Shown here: positions 1 to 8,093 of the stretch, in pieces
How the letters are laid out: every line of letters begins with the position of its first letter
Numbering within the stretch: position 1 is the stretch's first letter
Assembly: GCA_028285035.1 (NCBI GenBank)
Contig: JANQQF010000077.1
Location: 42,653 to 106,652 of the forward strand
DNA: 64,000 nucleotides
Direction: 5' to 3'
Origin: Phycisphaerae bacterium
GTDB lineage: Bacteria; Chloroflexota; Anaerolineae; 4572-78; J111
Translations under genes and position numbers: made by a program
The notes under the pieces: model-generated
Databases searched by the model: none
Seen by the model: only the letters and a program-made list of their open reading frames with translations
What the model was told of the DNA's origin: nothing

Positions 1-1
1 G

Positions 2-283
2 CTATTTGAGATGGTTGAAGGAGCTTATCCAGATATCGAAGTCGTCAGGTTGGTTACAGCGATCAAAGAGGCAGCCAATGAGATTATGGGGGAACACTTA
101 ACCCTCGACTCAGGCTTGGTGATGCTGGCCCACGCCCTGAAGTTACCCAAAGATGGCGCATTAACTCTCTTTGCCATTGGTCGGACTGTCGGCTGGATTG
201 GGCAAGCCTTAGAAGCGTACACCGATCCGCAAATGATCCGACCTCGGGCAAAGTATGTAGGGGAGATGCCGAAAAATTTCTGA
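2..283 (+). CDS. gltA: Citrate synthase, C-terminal fragment (5' end outside window)
   Basis: The reading frame is open from the left edge and ends at a TGA, so only about 93 C-terminal residues are visible. The end of the protein carries the C-terminal signature of citrate synthases: an aromatic/Gly segment (FAIGRTVGWIGQALEAY) followed by MIRPRAKYVG. Citrate synthase condenses acetyl-CoA with oxaloacetate in the TCA cycle in the cytoplasm. The catalytic His and Asp residues lie upstream and are not seen. A 2-methylcitrate synthase of the same family cannot be excluded. A repeat element with a hairpin follows the stop codon. Confidence 0.85.
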   Translation, partial: LFEMVEGAYPDIEVVRLVTAIKEAANEIMGEHLTLDSGLVMLAHALKLPKDGALTLFAIGRTVGWIGQALEAYTDPQMIRPRAKYVGEMPKNF

Positions 284-292
284 GGCTAAATT

Positions 293-398
293 AGGACTTG
301 CGCAGAATATGTGCGCAATGTGGGTTGAGCCTGTCGAAACCAGGCATTCTATCACGTAAAACGTTATATTCGGCAGGCTCAATCAACGTTTTACGTAA
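293..398 (-). repeat. MITE-like dispersed repeat, copy 1 (one end degenerate)
   Basis: This starts with AGGACTTGCGCAGAAT and matches, in reverse complement, most of the repeat at 50914-51026. The shared blocks are the terminal AGGACTT.CGCAGAAT, the internal GGTTGAGCCTGTCGAAACCAG, and the arm CGTAAAACGTTATATTC..CAGGCTCAAT.AACGTTTTACG. The far end lacks a clear terminal repeat and runs up against the stop codon of the next gene. It encodes no protein. A non-autonomous mobile element is inferred from the two copies with inverted termini. Confidence 0.7.
354..396. terminator. Hairpin between convergent genes, inside the repeat
   Basis: ACGTAAAACGTT (354-365) is perfectly complementary to AACGTTTTACGT (385-396). 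It lies between the ends of the citrate synthase gene and the convergent BatE-like gene. It may serve as a bidirectional terminator but lacks a long U-tract on either side. Confidence 0.4.
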
Positions 399-403
399 AT
401 AAA

Positions 404-1201
404 TTATTCTGCGACCAACTCAATGGCGTTCGTAGGGACCCAGCCACGCAAGTCACCGGGGAGGGCGATTTGTCGCCAGCCGAGCCGACGATCCAGAATT
501 TGGATTTCCGCGCCAGCGTGGAGGGCAAATTGAACAGAGGCCTCTTCAGGGATATCGGGGTTGTCAATGACATCTACTTCGGGCACAATCACCACCGCAG
601 AAGGGTTTTGCGACTCGCTATACAGATTACTCACAATGAGCAATCCGCTAAAGAGCATCAGGCCAACACAACCAAGCATCAACCATTGCCACAGCGTCTT
701 ACGATCAGGGAGCATAATATATAGGCAGATAAAGATGCACAAAAGCAGCCAAAAGACGAGAAGTAGCACGGCAATCTCGCTAAAGGTCACCCACTGCCCA
801 ATCACACCACCTAAGCTCAATTCATCAGCCACAATTTGATCAATGGTTTGGGTTCGAGCCAAGTCAAGGTTGGCAGCAACATCAGCATCCCGGGGTGACA
901 ACTGCTGGGCGCGGCGATAATTGACGATCGCTCGGCCTAAATCTCCTTGGCGAAAGTATGCGTTACCCAGATTATAATAGAGATTGCTGTGCTGTACCCC
1001 ATCATCAACCAAAGCCTCATAGCTGGCGGTCGCTTCAATATACTGCCCAGCTTCATACTGTTGATTAGCCTGAATCATCAACTGGGCCACGTTGTCAGCA
1101 TTCTGAGCCAATCCCAGTTGCGTGGTTAGCAGGCCAAACAAAATTATGATAAACAAAATGATAGAGAAACGAGTCACTTGGCTATATCTGGTGATAATCA
1201 T
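404..1201 (-). CDS. batE: BatE-like TPR and SH3-domain membrane protein
   Basis: A 265-residue envelope protein. It has an N-terminal signal/membrane segment (about 12-31), two or three TPR-like helical repeats (about 36-115, e.g. YYNLGNAYFRQGDLGRAIVN), two membrane helices (about 141-163 and 172-192) and a C-terminal SH3-like domain (about 205-263, ending GWRQIALPGDLRGWVPTNAIE). This is the usual architecture of BatE proteins, the last gene of Bat (aerotolerance) operons. Its ATG overlaps the BatD stop codon (TAATG), which indicates translational coupling. The TPR part probably binds partner proteins. The family's exact role is not established. Confidence 0.8.
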   Translation of the reverse strand: MIITRYSQVTRFSIILFIIILFGLLTTQLGLAQNADNVAQLMIQANQQYEAGQYIEATASYEALVDDGVQHSNLYYNLGNAYFRQGDLGRAIVNYRRAQQLSPRDADVAANLDLARTQTIDQIVADELSLGGVIGQWVTFSEIAVLLLVFWLLLCIFICLYIMLPDRKTLWQWLMLGCVGLMLFSGLLIVSNLYSESQNPSAVVIVPEVDVIDNPDIPEEASVQFALHAGAEIQILDRRLGWRQIALPGDLRGWVPTNAIELVAE

Positions 1202-2943
1202 TACCGTTTCCCCAAAAATTTCTCAAGATCATCGATGAGTTGTTGGGTATCAGCCATAAGAGATTGGGCCACATCTTGCTCAATCGGCGCATACCGGCTG
1301 GTTTCGATATCGATTAAGGTTGCCCGTATACGTTTAATCAAAATCGGATCCAGTTTCTCTTCTTTTAACATTTTCACCAGATTATTGGTGGTTAGTCCAG
1401 TTGTTGGACGATTAAGCCGATCAGAAAGGTAGCCCAACAATGCTTTACGAGAGGCCGCGTATTGATCAAGCCCCAACTGTTCACGCTCCTGTAATATCCG
1501 ATCCGCAATACGTTTAGCCCGTAATCCACGCGCATAGCCTACGTCAGTGGACAGGCGTTTGCGTTGAGTTTGGAATACCCAAACAGTCGCCACAATGAAG
1601 AGGGGTAAAATCCAACAAATCCAGTAGAGGGGATTGGCTAAGGAGAAGAATCGCGAGCCAGTCAGTGAGGCGGCGGGGACAGGTTTGATATCAAGAATAT
1701 CAACCACAACCTCTGCTCCTGGTTCAACAATCGGATCGACAGTATCATCGCCGGGTAAAACTCTGACCTGAATTGGATCAGTTGTACTCGTTTGATACTC
1801 ACCTACATCAGGATCATAATAGCTAAAAATAAATGAAGGGATTGTAAATTCACCTGCTTGTCCCGGCACCATCAGCCGCTCAAAACGGCGTACCCCATAC
1901 AAGCCATCCTCGCGTGGGTCCAGTGACGTATCGGTTTCGCTATCGAAAAAACGCCAAAAGGCAAGCTGGGGTAATTCTGGTTCGGTCAGTGCTTCGATAT
2001 TTCCCTTCCCTGAGATTTCGATTCGTAATTCGATTGGCTCATTCACTACAGTTTCAATCGTGTCTACTGACGCACGTAATTCAAATTGGCCCACCGCACC
2101 ATTGAAACTAGGTGGTTGACCATCGGTCGGGAGTGAGCGGACGTTAATCGCAATCGGATCGGTTTCAAGGACAATATCTGGGTTGAGCAGTAAGCCAGGA
2201 ATTATCCAGCGGGCCGGCTGGATAACGGTTTCATTTAACCCAGACGGAAACAAAGCTGTCCGTAATTCGGTAACTGCATACACCCGATTAGCGGCTTGAG
2301 AGGCATACTCTTGCCGGGTCAGAGATTGGCTCCAAAAATCAGTAAAAGCTGGTGGTTCATAGTTTACCCGCGCTCGCAGGTTCCCGATTGAGTCGACCGC
2401 TTCATAAAATCGAACTGTATAAAGAATTTGTTGGCCTAAATAGGGATTTGGGGTATCGACCACTGCTTCCACAAATAAATCCTGCCCCGTGAGTTGGCCA
2501 GGGGTGACCGCAGCAGGCGACTCAGGCGTGGGAGCTGCCGGTACAGTAGCCCCCGCTGAAACGCTAATTTGAATCGGGTCGGTTTCAAATAGCTGCCCAT
2601 CAATTGTAAATGAGAAAGGGGGGATGATTAACTCACCCTCACGCGTGGGTTGCAGCGTGTAGTTGTAAATACCTTGTACGCTTTGGCTCCCCTGAATAAT
2701 AACCACTTGTTGGCTACGAGAGCGTCCAACAATATTAAAATCTTGGAGGCCTGATAAATCTGGTTCTGGTAGCGAGGTAAATTCACCACGAATGGCAATG
2801 GTCAGATTAACCGCCTCATCTGTTGAAATCGTCGTACGATCAACGTCAACGGTGAGAGGTGATTGCGCCGCTACATCAACAGGCACAAAAAGAAGTATCA
2901 AAAATATGATCAAAAGAATACTGTTATGATATCTGAATGTCAT
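1201..2943 (-). CDS. batD: BatD-like oxygen tolerance protein
   Basis: A 580-residue protein with a signal peptide (about 1-26), a series of beta-rich extracytoplasmic domains (for example LTVDVDRTTISTDEAVNLTI at the start and repeated DPIQIsV strands ending each domain), one membrane helix (about 440-465) and a basic, helical cytoplasmic tail. This is the standard BatD layout (PF13584). It is the first gene of the batD-batE pair and is separated from the rest of the Bat operon by a 320-bp gap. It should act in the envelope with the VWA proteins encoded upstream. The BatD function in aerotolerance is known only genetically and varies between species. Confidence 0.85.
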   Translation of the reverse strand: MTFRYHNSILLIIFLILLFVPVDVAAQSPLTVDVDRTTISTDEAVNLTIAIRGEFTSLPEPDLSGLQDFNIVGRSRSQQVVIIQGSQSVQGIYNYTLQPTREGELIIPPFSFTIDGQLFETDPIQISVSAGATVPAAPTPESPAAVTPGQLTGQDLFVEAVVDTPNPYLGQQILYTVRFYEAVDSIGNLRARVNYEPPAFTDFWSQSLTRQEYASQAANRVYAVTELRTALFPSGLNETVIQPARWIIPGLLLNPDIVLETDPIAINVRSLPTDGQPPSFNGAVGQFELRASVDTIETVVNEPIELRIEISGKGNIEALTEPELPQLAFWRFFDSETDTSLDPREDGLYGVRRFERLMVPGQAGEFTIPSFIFSYYDPDVGEYQTSTTDPIQVRVLPGDDTVDPIVEPGAEVVVDILDIKPVPAASLTGSRFFSLANPLYWICWILPLFIVATVWVFQTQRKRLSTDVGYARGLRAKRIADRILQEREQLGLDQYAASRKALLGYLSDRLNRPTTGLTTNNLVKMLKEEKLDPILIKRIRATLIDIETSRYAPIEQDVAQSLMADTQQLIDDLEKFLGKR

Positions 2944-3264
2944 TGGTTATTAAACGAAAAAAGACCAAACTGGTCTCAAAATGTTCTCAATCGTCAAAGC
3001 CAATTATGCCTTGAGTTATATTGTCAAGCAAAATGATTAGTTGTACTCTGGGTAGTTATCTCTCACATTGACAGATAACGTCCTGTATTACAACCCGCTG
3101 TTACTTTGCTACTAGAAAATTATACGACCCTGACTCCAAATTGTTGCACCCTTGAAAACTCTCTCTTCTTGTAACAATGCTCTGCGTTGCCACGCTTTGG
3201 ACCTTGGTTTCGGTCCCAACACAGAGCGTTGGAACCAAAAGGTAATTGTTGCATCCGTGAAAAT
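2944..3264. other. 320-bp gap inside the Bat cluster with direct and palindromic repeats
   Basis: There is no convincing gene. A 22-bp imperfect direct repeat sits at 3138-3159 and 3243-3264 (core TTGTTGCA.CC.TGAAAA). Between its copies lies an imperfect palindromic stretch (about 3172-3240) containing GCTCTGCGTTG and CAGAGCGTTGG. The rest is AT-rich and may hold the batD promoter, but no clean -35/-10 pair was identified. Confidence 0.5.
3138..3264. repeat. Direct repeats bracketing a degenerate palindrome
   Basis: The two 22-bp copies (starts 105 bp apart) agree at most positions. The second copy ends exactly at the stop codon of the TPR lipoprotein gene. The enclosed palindrome resembles the GC-rich 'crucial-stem' repeats common in bacterial intergenic DNA. 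I have no second copy in this window to prove it is a dispersed family. Confidence 0.4.
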
Positions 3265-4020
3265 TTACCAATCTTGATCGGGGAAAGTATCAGGACGACC
3301 ATACTGTTGTTGCAAGCGTTCCTGCAAAGTTTGACTATCTTGACCTAAAGCATCAAGCAACTGTCTTGCCTCTTCAGGAGAAAGTTCGCCCTGACTAGGT
3401 GGCTGTTCCTGCTCTTCCTCATCGCCCTGTCCGGATTGATCTTCTTGCTCTTCTTCACCTTCGCCACCCTCATCTTGTGGTTCTTCATTCTGATTTTGCT
3501 GGCCTTGCTGATCTTGCTGATCTTGCTGTTGATCTCCCCCTTGGTCGGATTGTTGCTGCTGTTGTTGCTGCTGTTGTTGCTGTTGCTGCTGTTGTTCTTG
3601 TTGTAGATTCTGCAGCGCTAACTCAAGATTATGTTTTGCATCAGTATCTTCGGGATCGAGCAAAAGAGCCTGTCGATAGGCTTCGATCGCCCCAATCCAA
3701 TCTTCCACTTTGAAATAGGAGTTCCCTAAATTATAAAACGCATTTTGGGCGAGGTCATCATCCGCAGCACGTAAGGCTTCTTGGAGTTGCAGGGTGGCCG
3801 AGTCCATATCGCCATCACGATGAAAGGCATTTCCTGAATTGTAATAAGGTTCGGGCAGGGTCGCATCCTCTTGCTTGGCCGATGTATAATTTTCTATCGC
3901 CGCGCTATACTGCGCCTCATTATATAAATCGTTGCCTTGATTATTATAACTTGCCGCAGATGTGCCACATCCAACTAAAAAAATCAGGCTTATAATAAGC
4001 AATCCGTGGTAATGCCTCAT
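3265..4020 (-). CDS. BatC-like TPR lipoprotein with poly-Gln tract
   Basis: A 251-residue protein. The N-terminus is a lipoprotein signal (LIFLVGC, lipobox Cys about residue 18), so the protein is probably membrane-anchored outside the cytoplasm. About three TPR-like units follow (e.g. PYYNSGNAFHRDGDMDSA, AFYNLGNSYFKVEDW). Next is a run of about 17 glutamines, then a Gln/Glu/Asp/Gly-rich tail and a short C-terminal helix. I chose the inner ATG because AAGGAG stands 7-8 bases before it; an in-frame ATG lies 24 bases upstream. It sits directly after the two VWA genes, where Bat operons commonly encode BatC. The poly-Gln tract is unusual in bacteria. Confidence 0.8.
   Translation of the reverse strand: MRHYHGLLIISLIFLVGCGTSAASYNNQGNDLYNEAQYSAAIENYTSAKQEDATLPEPYYNSGNAFHRDGDMDSATLQLQEALRAADDDLAQNAFYNLGNSYFKVEDWIGAIEAYRQALLLDPEDTDAKHNLELALQNLQQEQQQQQQQQQQQQQQQSDQGGDQQQDQQDQQGQQNQNEEPQDEGGEGEEEQEDQSGQGDEEEQEQPPSQGELSPEEARQLLDALGQDSQTLQERLQQQYGRPDTFPDQDW
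3551..3597. repeat. CAG/CAA microsatellite encoding poly-Gln
   Basis: About sixteen consecutive TTG/CTG triplets on the plus strand (CAA/CAG on the coding strand), with no interrupting codon. The mixture of two codons limits slippage compared with a pure repeat. The tract lies just after the TPR domain of the BatC-like lipoprotein. Confidence 0.85.
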
Positions 4021-4051
4021 TGTCCTGCTCCTTAACTTATGCATTCACCCT

Positions 4052-5071
4052 TTACGAGGTTACCTTTTTCTCTAAGATGCGATCTGGGATCAACTCCATT
4101 ACAAACAAAGCGATAATCGCGGGGAAGAGGAACCATTGAAAGCGTTCAACCCGGCGGGTTTCAAATCGACCTTCCAATTCACTGGTTTGTAAGTCATCAA
4201 TTGCGCCAACCAATAGGCCAACTTCACGACCGTCTGGGGTAGCCCGGAAATAGCGACCGTTTGAAACTAATGCGATTTCTTGCAACAAGGTCTCATCAAG
4301 GGTTGTCAACACAACCTCGCCTTGGCGATCCCGTTTGTAGCCTAAGAGTTCACCTAAATGGTCATATTGAGGAATAGGTTCTCCATTGGGTGAACCAAAT
4401 CCAATGGTATAGATAATGATATTTTGAGCAACTGCTTCATTGACAACGGCTGCGGTATCTCCTTCGTGATTTTCACCATCTGTCAAAATCACAATTACCT
4501 TTTGACTAGAACGTTCCTGATTGAACCCAGTTATTGCCACCTGGATCGCCTCGGCGATCGCTGTCCCAGGCCGGGAGATAATGCCTGGATGAGCCGACTC
4601 CAAAAACATTCGGGCCGTAGCAAAATCTGAGGTCAGAGGAAATTGCACGAAAGCTGCACCGGAAAACAGGACCAAACCAATTTCGTTGCCATCAAGACGA
4701 TCCATCAATTCGGAAATCTCAAGTTTGGCCCGTGCCAAGCGATTGGGTTTGAAATCTTCGGCCAGCATACTCTCAGAAATGTCGAGCACCACCATAATCT
4801 CGACCCCTTGGCGCTCGATATAGTCGACTTGTGCCCCCCAGCGGGGACGGGCCAAGGCAACAACCACCAAGACCAAGGCCAAGAAGAGCAAACGTATCTG
4901 CCAGCGACGACCTCGCCAATTCACCGACTCACTCAGGCGAGCGATGAGTTCCGCCGCCCCCAGCCGATCAATCATCAACTGCTTACGCTGGCGCAAGAGG
5001 AACAACAGCACGCCTAGAAAGAAAAGCGGAATGAAACAAAGTAAATAAAAGGGTTGGGCAAAAATATTCAT
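4052..5071 (-). CDS. batB: BatB-like VWA-domain membrane protein
   Basis: A 339-residue protein with two N-terminal membrane helices (about 5-26 and 58-75), a von Willebrand factor A domain and a C-terminal helix (about 312-332). The MIDAS metal site is visible as DISES (97-101), with the later Thr and Asp in ILTDGENHEG. The VWA domain should face the extracytoplasmic side and bind partners through a divalent metal. It directly abuts the BatA gene (TAG followed immediately by ATG). BatA and BatB are paralogues; I call this BatB from gene order only. Confidence 0.85.
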   Translation of the reverse strand: MNIFAQPFYLLCFIPLFFLGVLLFLLRQRKQLMIDRLGAAELIARLSESVNWRGRRWQIRLLFLALVLVVVALARPRWGAQVDYIERQGVEIMVVLDISESMLAEDFKPNRLARAKLEISELMDRLDGNEIGLVLFSGAAFVQFPLTSDFATARMFLESAHPGIISRPGTAIAEAIQVAITGFNQERSSQKVIVILTDGENHEGDTAAVVNEAVAQNIIIYTIGFGSPNGEPIPQYDHLGELLGYKRDRQGEVVLTTLDETLLQEIALVSNGRYFRATPDGREVGLLVGAIDDLQTSELEGRFETRRVERFQWFLFPAIIALFVMELIPDRILEKKVTS

Positions 5072-6064
5072 CTAAGGTATCGTTCGGAATAAGGTTTGAC
5101 GCAATAAAACTTCGGCCCCAAGTAACAGGGCGGCTGGCAGAATAAACCAAATCGCCAACTCTTCATAACGAGTAAAGGTTCGCACCTCAATGGTAGAGCG
5201 TTCAAGCTCATTGATGGTGTCATAAATCTCTTGCAGACCTCGCGTATCCTCAGCCCGAAAGTAAAGTCCACCGGTTAGATCGGCGATCTCACGGAGTGTT
5301 TCTTCATCGATTTCAGAGTCGCGATACTCAATCCGGCCATCAGGAAAAGGCAGCGGAGCGGGGCCAGGCCGGGCCGCTCCAATCGTATAAACTTTGATAT
5401 CCAACGCCTTCGATATTTCAGCCGCAGTCATCGGATCAACCTGCCCTGAGTTATTGGCACCATCCGTAAGCAGAATGATCACGCGACTATCGGCCTGTGA
5501 ATCACGAAGCATATTGGCTCCATTGGCCAAGCCAAGCCCAATAGCCGTCCCACTCTCCAAGCCAATATCCCACGAAACCTGAGTCTCATTTAATACCTGT
5601 TCTAAAACGCCATAATCCACCGTGGGGGGCACTTGGCTAAAGGCCTCTGTCGCAAAAATGACCAAACCAATCCGGTCATATTGTCGGCTTTCAATAAAAT
5701 CTAAAATTACTTGACGCGCAGCACCCAGCCGATTCGGCTCAAAATCTAGGGCCGCCATACTCCCTGAAATATCGAGAACGATGGAAATATCAACCCCTTC
5801 CCCACTGATGACCTCACGGGCCGTGCCAGACTGGGGTCGGGCAAAGGCAATAATCAGTAGGGTCAAAGCGAGATATCGTAGCACTGGCAAGAGAAAGCGC
5901 AGCCGTTGACGAAGCGACACATTTTCTTGGTGGGTCAATCGTAAATCAGAATATTGCAAGGTAGCGGGCTTCTGTCGCTCTCGCCAGAACAACCATATTC
6001 CCGTTAAAATCAAGGGCAGCATAAGAAAAATGAGCAGCCAGGGTGAAGCAAATCGTAATATCAT
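5072..6064 (-). CDS. batA: BatA-like VWA-domain membrane protein
   Basis: A 330-residue paralogue of the following gene: N-terminal helices (about 6-27 and 57-75), a VWA domain with intact MIDAS DISGS (98-102) and LLTDGANNSG, and a C-terminal membrane helix (about 305-325). The start overlaps the stop of the upstream BatD-like gene by four bases (ATGA). BatA/BatB pairs are thought to form envelope complexes assembled by MoxR ATPases. That link is family knowledge, not shown by the sequence. Confidence 0.85.
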   Translation of the reverse strand: MILRFASPWLLIFLMLPLILTGIWLFWRERQKPATLQYSDLRLTHQENVSLRQRLRFLLPVLRYLALTLLIIAFARPQSGTAREVISGEGVDISIVLDISGSMAALDFEPNRLGAARQVILDFIESRQYDRIGLVIFATEAFSQVPPTVDYGVLEQVLNETQVSWDIGLESGTAIGLGLANGANMLRDSQADSRVIILLTDGANNSGQVDPMTAAEISKALDIKVYTIGAARPGPAPLPFPDGRIEYRDSEIDEETLREIADLTGGLYFRAEDTRGLQEIYDTINELERSTIEVRTFTRYEELAIWFILPAALLLGAEVLLRQTLFRTIP

Positions 6065-7197
6065 CCTAAATCTCTATCCTTATCCGGTGCATCAGATGTG
6101 ATTTCGACGGCGTAAGCCCCCTCACCATGTGAGACCTCATTTTGCAATATAGCCCCATTTTCTGACGGTGTACCATTTTCAGACAATGATATTTCATCTT
6201 CTTTTGTTCGCGATTTAACGGCCGTCGTAGTTTCATCAATAACCTCTCGGGCGTTTTTAATCAGGTTGTAAATACTATTGTCATGCGGGCGATACCGAGC
6301 AAATTTCACAAAGTCACTCTCATTGACAATGTTGATCAATTGTCGAATTTCGTTTGCTGGCACATCAGTTTTGGCAAATGCAGATTTTAGTTCTGTTGTC
6401 GTTTGCTCCACAGCGGATACATCGTAACGACCTTCGATATATCGCCGCAGACAAATCGAAACCAAAGCATAATGTTCTTTTATCTGATTTCGAGCAGGCA
6501 GACGCAGCCCCTCAATTCGCTCCAACTCAGCGTAAGCCACAACCTCTGGGGGACGTAAATCAGTAACCCCAACCGGGACAGCCTCGGTAACGGTTTGTTG
6601 TTTTCGCCAGTAGAACCACCAAAAGAGCAGGGCAGCAAGTAACCCAATCACGATCGCTGTGAGAATACCCGCTGCAAGAATGTACGGCCATAGCGCTGCT
6701 TCTGGTAACTGCGCCTGAGCTTTCAAATCACGCAGTTCTAAATCATCTTCGGTTAGAATTGAGACGATATTGATTGGAATAATCGGTGTCGCTAATTCTT
6801 CAATTGATCCATCGGGTTTACGGTGTGTGACGATGATCAGCGGGGTTTCATACTGGCCTGGCTGAAAAAGAGCAACAACAATATCTTTCCCCGTCGTGGC
6901 TGTCCCGTCACCATTATCGACAACTTGCGGGGCGGTTTGATCAACCACGGTAAAAACATCCCACGGTTCTTCAACCTGAGGTAAAACTACCCGGGAGTCA
7001 GCGGGGTGTCTAATTTCCAAATGCAGGATAATCTGATCCCCAACGGTAAATTGGCTTTCAGGCCCACCATTACGAATAAAAAATTCGACCTCAGCCTCAA
7101 ATGGCTGTTGCGCAAAAAGTGGGGAAGAGGAGAACAGGAAGACAACAAGTCCAGTCAAAAATGTTAAGCGGAAAAGGTGACGCGATTTAAGTTTCAT
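6061..7197 (-). CDS. BatD-like / DUF4381-like membrane protein
   Basis: A 378-residue protein with a signal peptide (about 1-29), one beta-rich extracytoplasmic domain (about 33-148), a membrane helix (about 170-193, ending FWWFYWRK) and a cytoplasmic helical region. The latter (about 215-310) contains EHYALVSICLRRYIEGRYDV, typical of the short regulatory subunits in MoxR-VWA operons. A low-complexity polar tail follows. It lies between DUF58 and BatA and overlaps BatA by four bases. A second, longer BatD occurs downstream, so the cluster carries two BatD-type proteins. Confidence 0.7.
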   Translation of the reverse strand: MKLKSRHLFRLTFLTGLVVFLFSSSPLFAQQPFEAEVEFFIRNGGPESQFTVGDQIILHLEIRHPADSRVVLPQVEEPWDVFTVVDQTAPQVVDNGDGTATTGKDIVVALFQPGQYETPLIIVTHRKPDGSIEELATPIIPINIVSILTEDDLELRDLKAQAQLPEAALWPYILAAGILTAIVIGLLAALLFWWFYWRKQQTVTEAVPVGVTDLRPPEVVAYAELERIEGLRLPARNQIKEHYALVSICLRRYIEGRYDVSAVEQTTTELKSAFAKTDVPANEIRQLINIVNESDFVKFARYRPHDNSIYNLIKNAREVIDETTTAVKSRTKEDEISLSENGTPSENGAILQNEVSHGEGAYAVEITSDAPDKDRDLG

Positions 7198-7203
7198 TAA
7201 AAA

Positions 7204-8091
7204 TCACCGTCGCAATCGGCGAGAACGTTTTTCAAAAAATGAGGTCAAAGGGCCAACGTAATCGGCATCAGTTGTTAAATTAATTCGATCAACCTGTGAT
7301 TTACGAAAAACTCTTTCACGCGCTTCGTGTAACTCTTGGGCCTGTTTTTCGAAGCCCTCACGCCAAGCCCGATTACTCGTATCAACCCATTGAATTTCGC
7401 CGGTCTCAGCATCTTCCAAGGCCAACATCCCAACATTAGGCCACTCCCACTCACGGGGGTCGCTCAGAGTCACAGCAATCATATCGTGACGACGGTTACT
7501 GGCCTGTAATGTAGAACGATAGCTTTCGGGAGCGGTTAGAAAGTCAGAGATCAGGAATACAATGCTTCGTCGTTTGAGGACGTGATGAGTCATATCCAAG
7601 GCTAATTTCAAATCGGTGCCCTTGTGGGTAGGTTCAAACGCGAGTAATTCACGAATCACCCGTAAAACGTGACGGCGTCCCTTACGTGGGGTGATAAATA
7701 GCTCAATTTGGTCCGTAAAAACAATCAGGCCAACTTTATCATTGTTCGTAATCGCTGAGAAGGCCAAGACCGCAGCCAATTCGGCGGCAATCTCTCGTTT
7801 AAAGCGTTGAGCGGTTCCAAATTGTCCCGAAGCACTGGCGTCAACCATCAGCATCACGGTCAACTCTCGCTCTTCAATATACCGTTTTACAAAGAGGTCA
7901 CCAGTACGTGCGGTCACGTTCCAATCGATGGTCCGTACTTCGTCACCGGGACGATAGGGGCGGACTTCATCAAACTCCATCCCACGCCCCTTAAAAACCG
8001 CGTGATATTCACCGGCAAAGCTATCATTGACAAGCCGCCGGGTTCGAATCTCGATACGACGAACCTTTTTAATCAATTCAGAGGTTAGCAT
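7204..8091 (-). CDS. DUF58 domain protein
   Basis: A 295-residue soluble protein of the DUF58 family. Residues 34-75 hold the family signature (GRGMEFDEVRPYRPGDEVRTIDWN in pieces, then FVKRYIEERE). A VWA-like fold with DASAS (84-88) follows, and the C-terminal half ends in a basic tail. DUF58 proteins accompany MoxR ATPases almost everywhere and are thought to be their partner or substrate. The gene begins 2 bp after the moxR stop, so the two are clearly in one operon. Confidence 0.9.
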   Translation of the reverse strand: MLTSELIKKVRRIEIRTRRLVNDSFAGEYHAVFKGRGMEFDEVRPYRPGDEVRTIDWNVTARTGDLFVKRYIEERELTVMLMVDASASGQFGTAQRFKREIAAELAAVLAFSAITNNDKVGLIVFTDQIELFITPRKGRRHVLRVIRELLAFEPTHKGTDLKLALDMTHHVLKRRSIVFLISDFLTAPESYRSTLQASNRRHDMIAVTLSDPREWEWPNVGMLALEDAETGEIQWVDTSNRAWREGFEKQAQELHEARERVFRKSQVDRINLTTDADYVGPLTSFFEKRSRRLRR

Positions 8092-8093
8092 AT

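Noticed and set aside
3120..3302. 60-codon minus-strand frame in the Bat gap
   Set aside because: It overlaps the end of the TPR lipoprotein gene and is composed of repeat sequence.
3399..3713. 104-codon plus-strand frame rich in Val/Ala/Leu
   Set aside because: It is antisense to the Gln/Glu-rich part of the TPR lipoprotein; the composition is explained by that.
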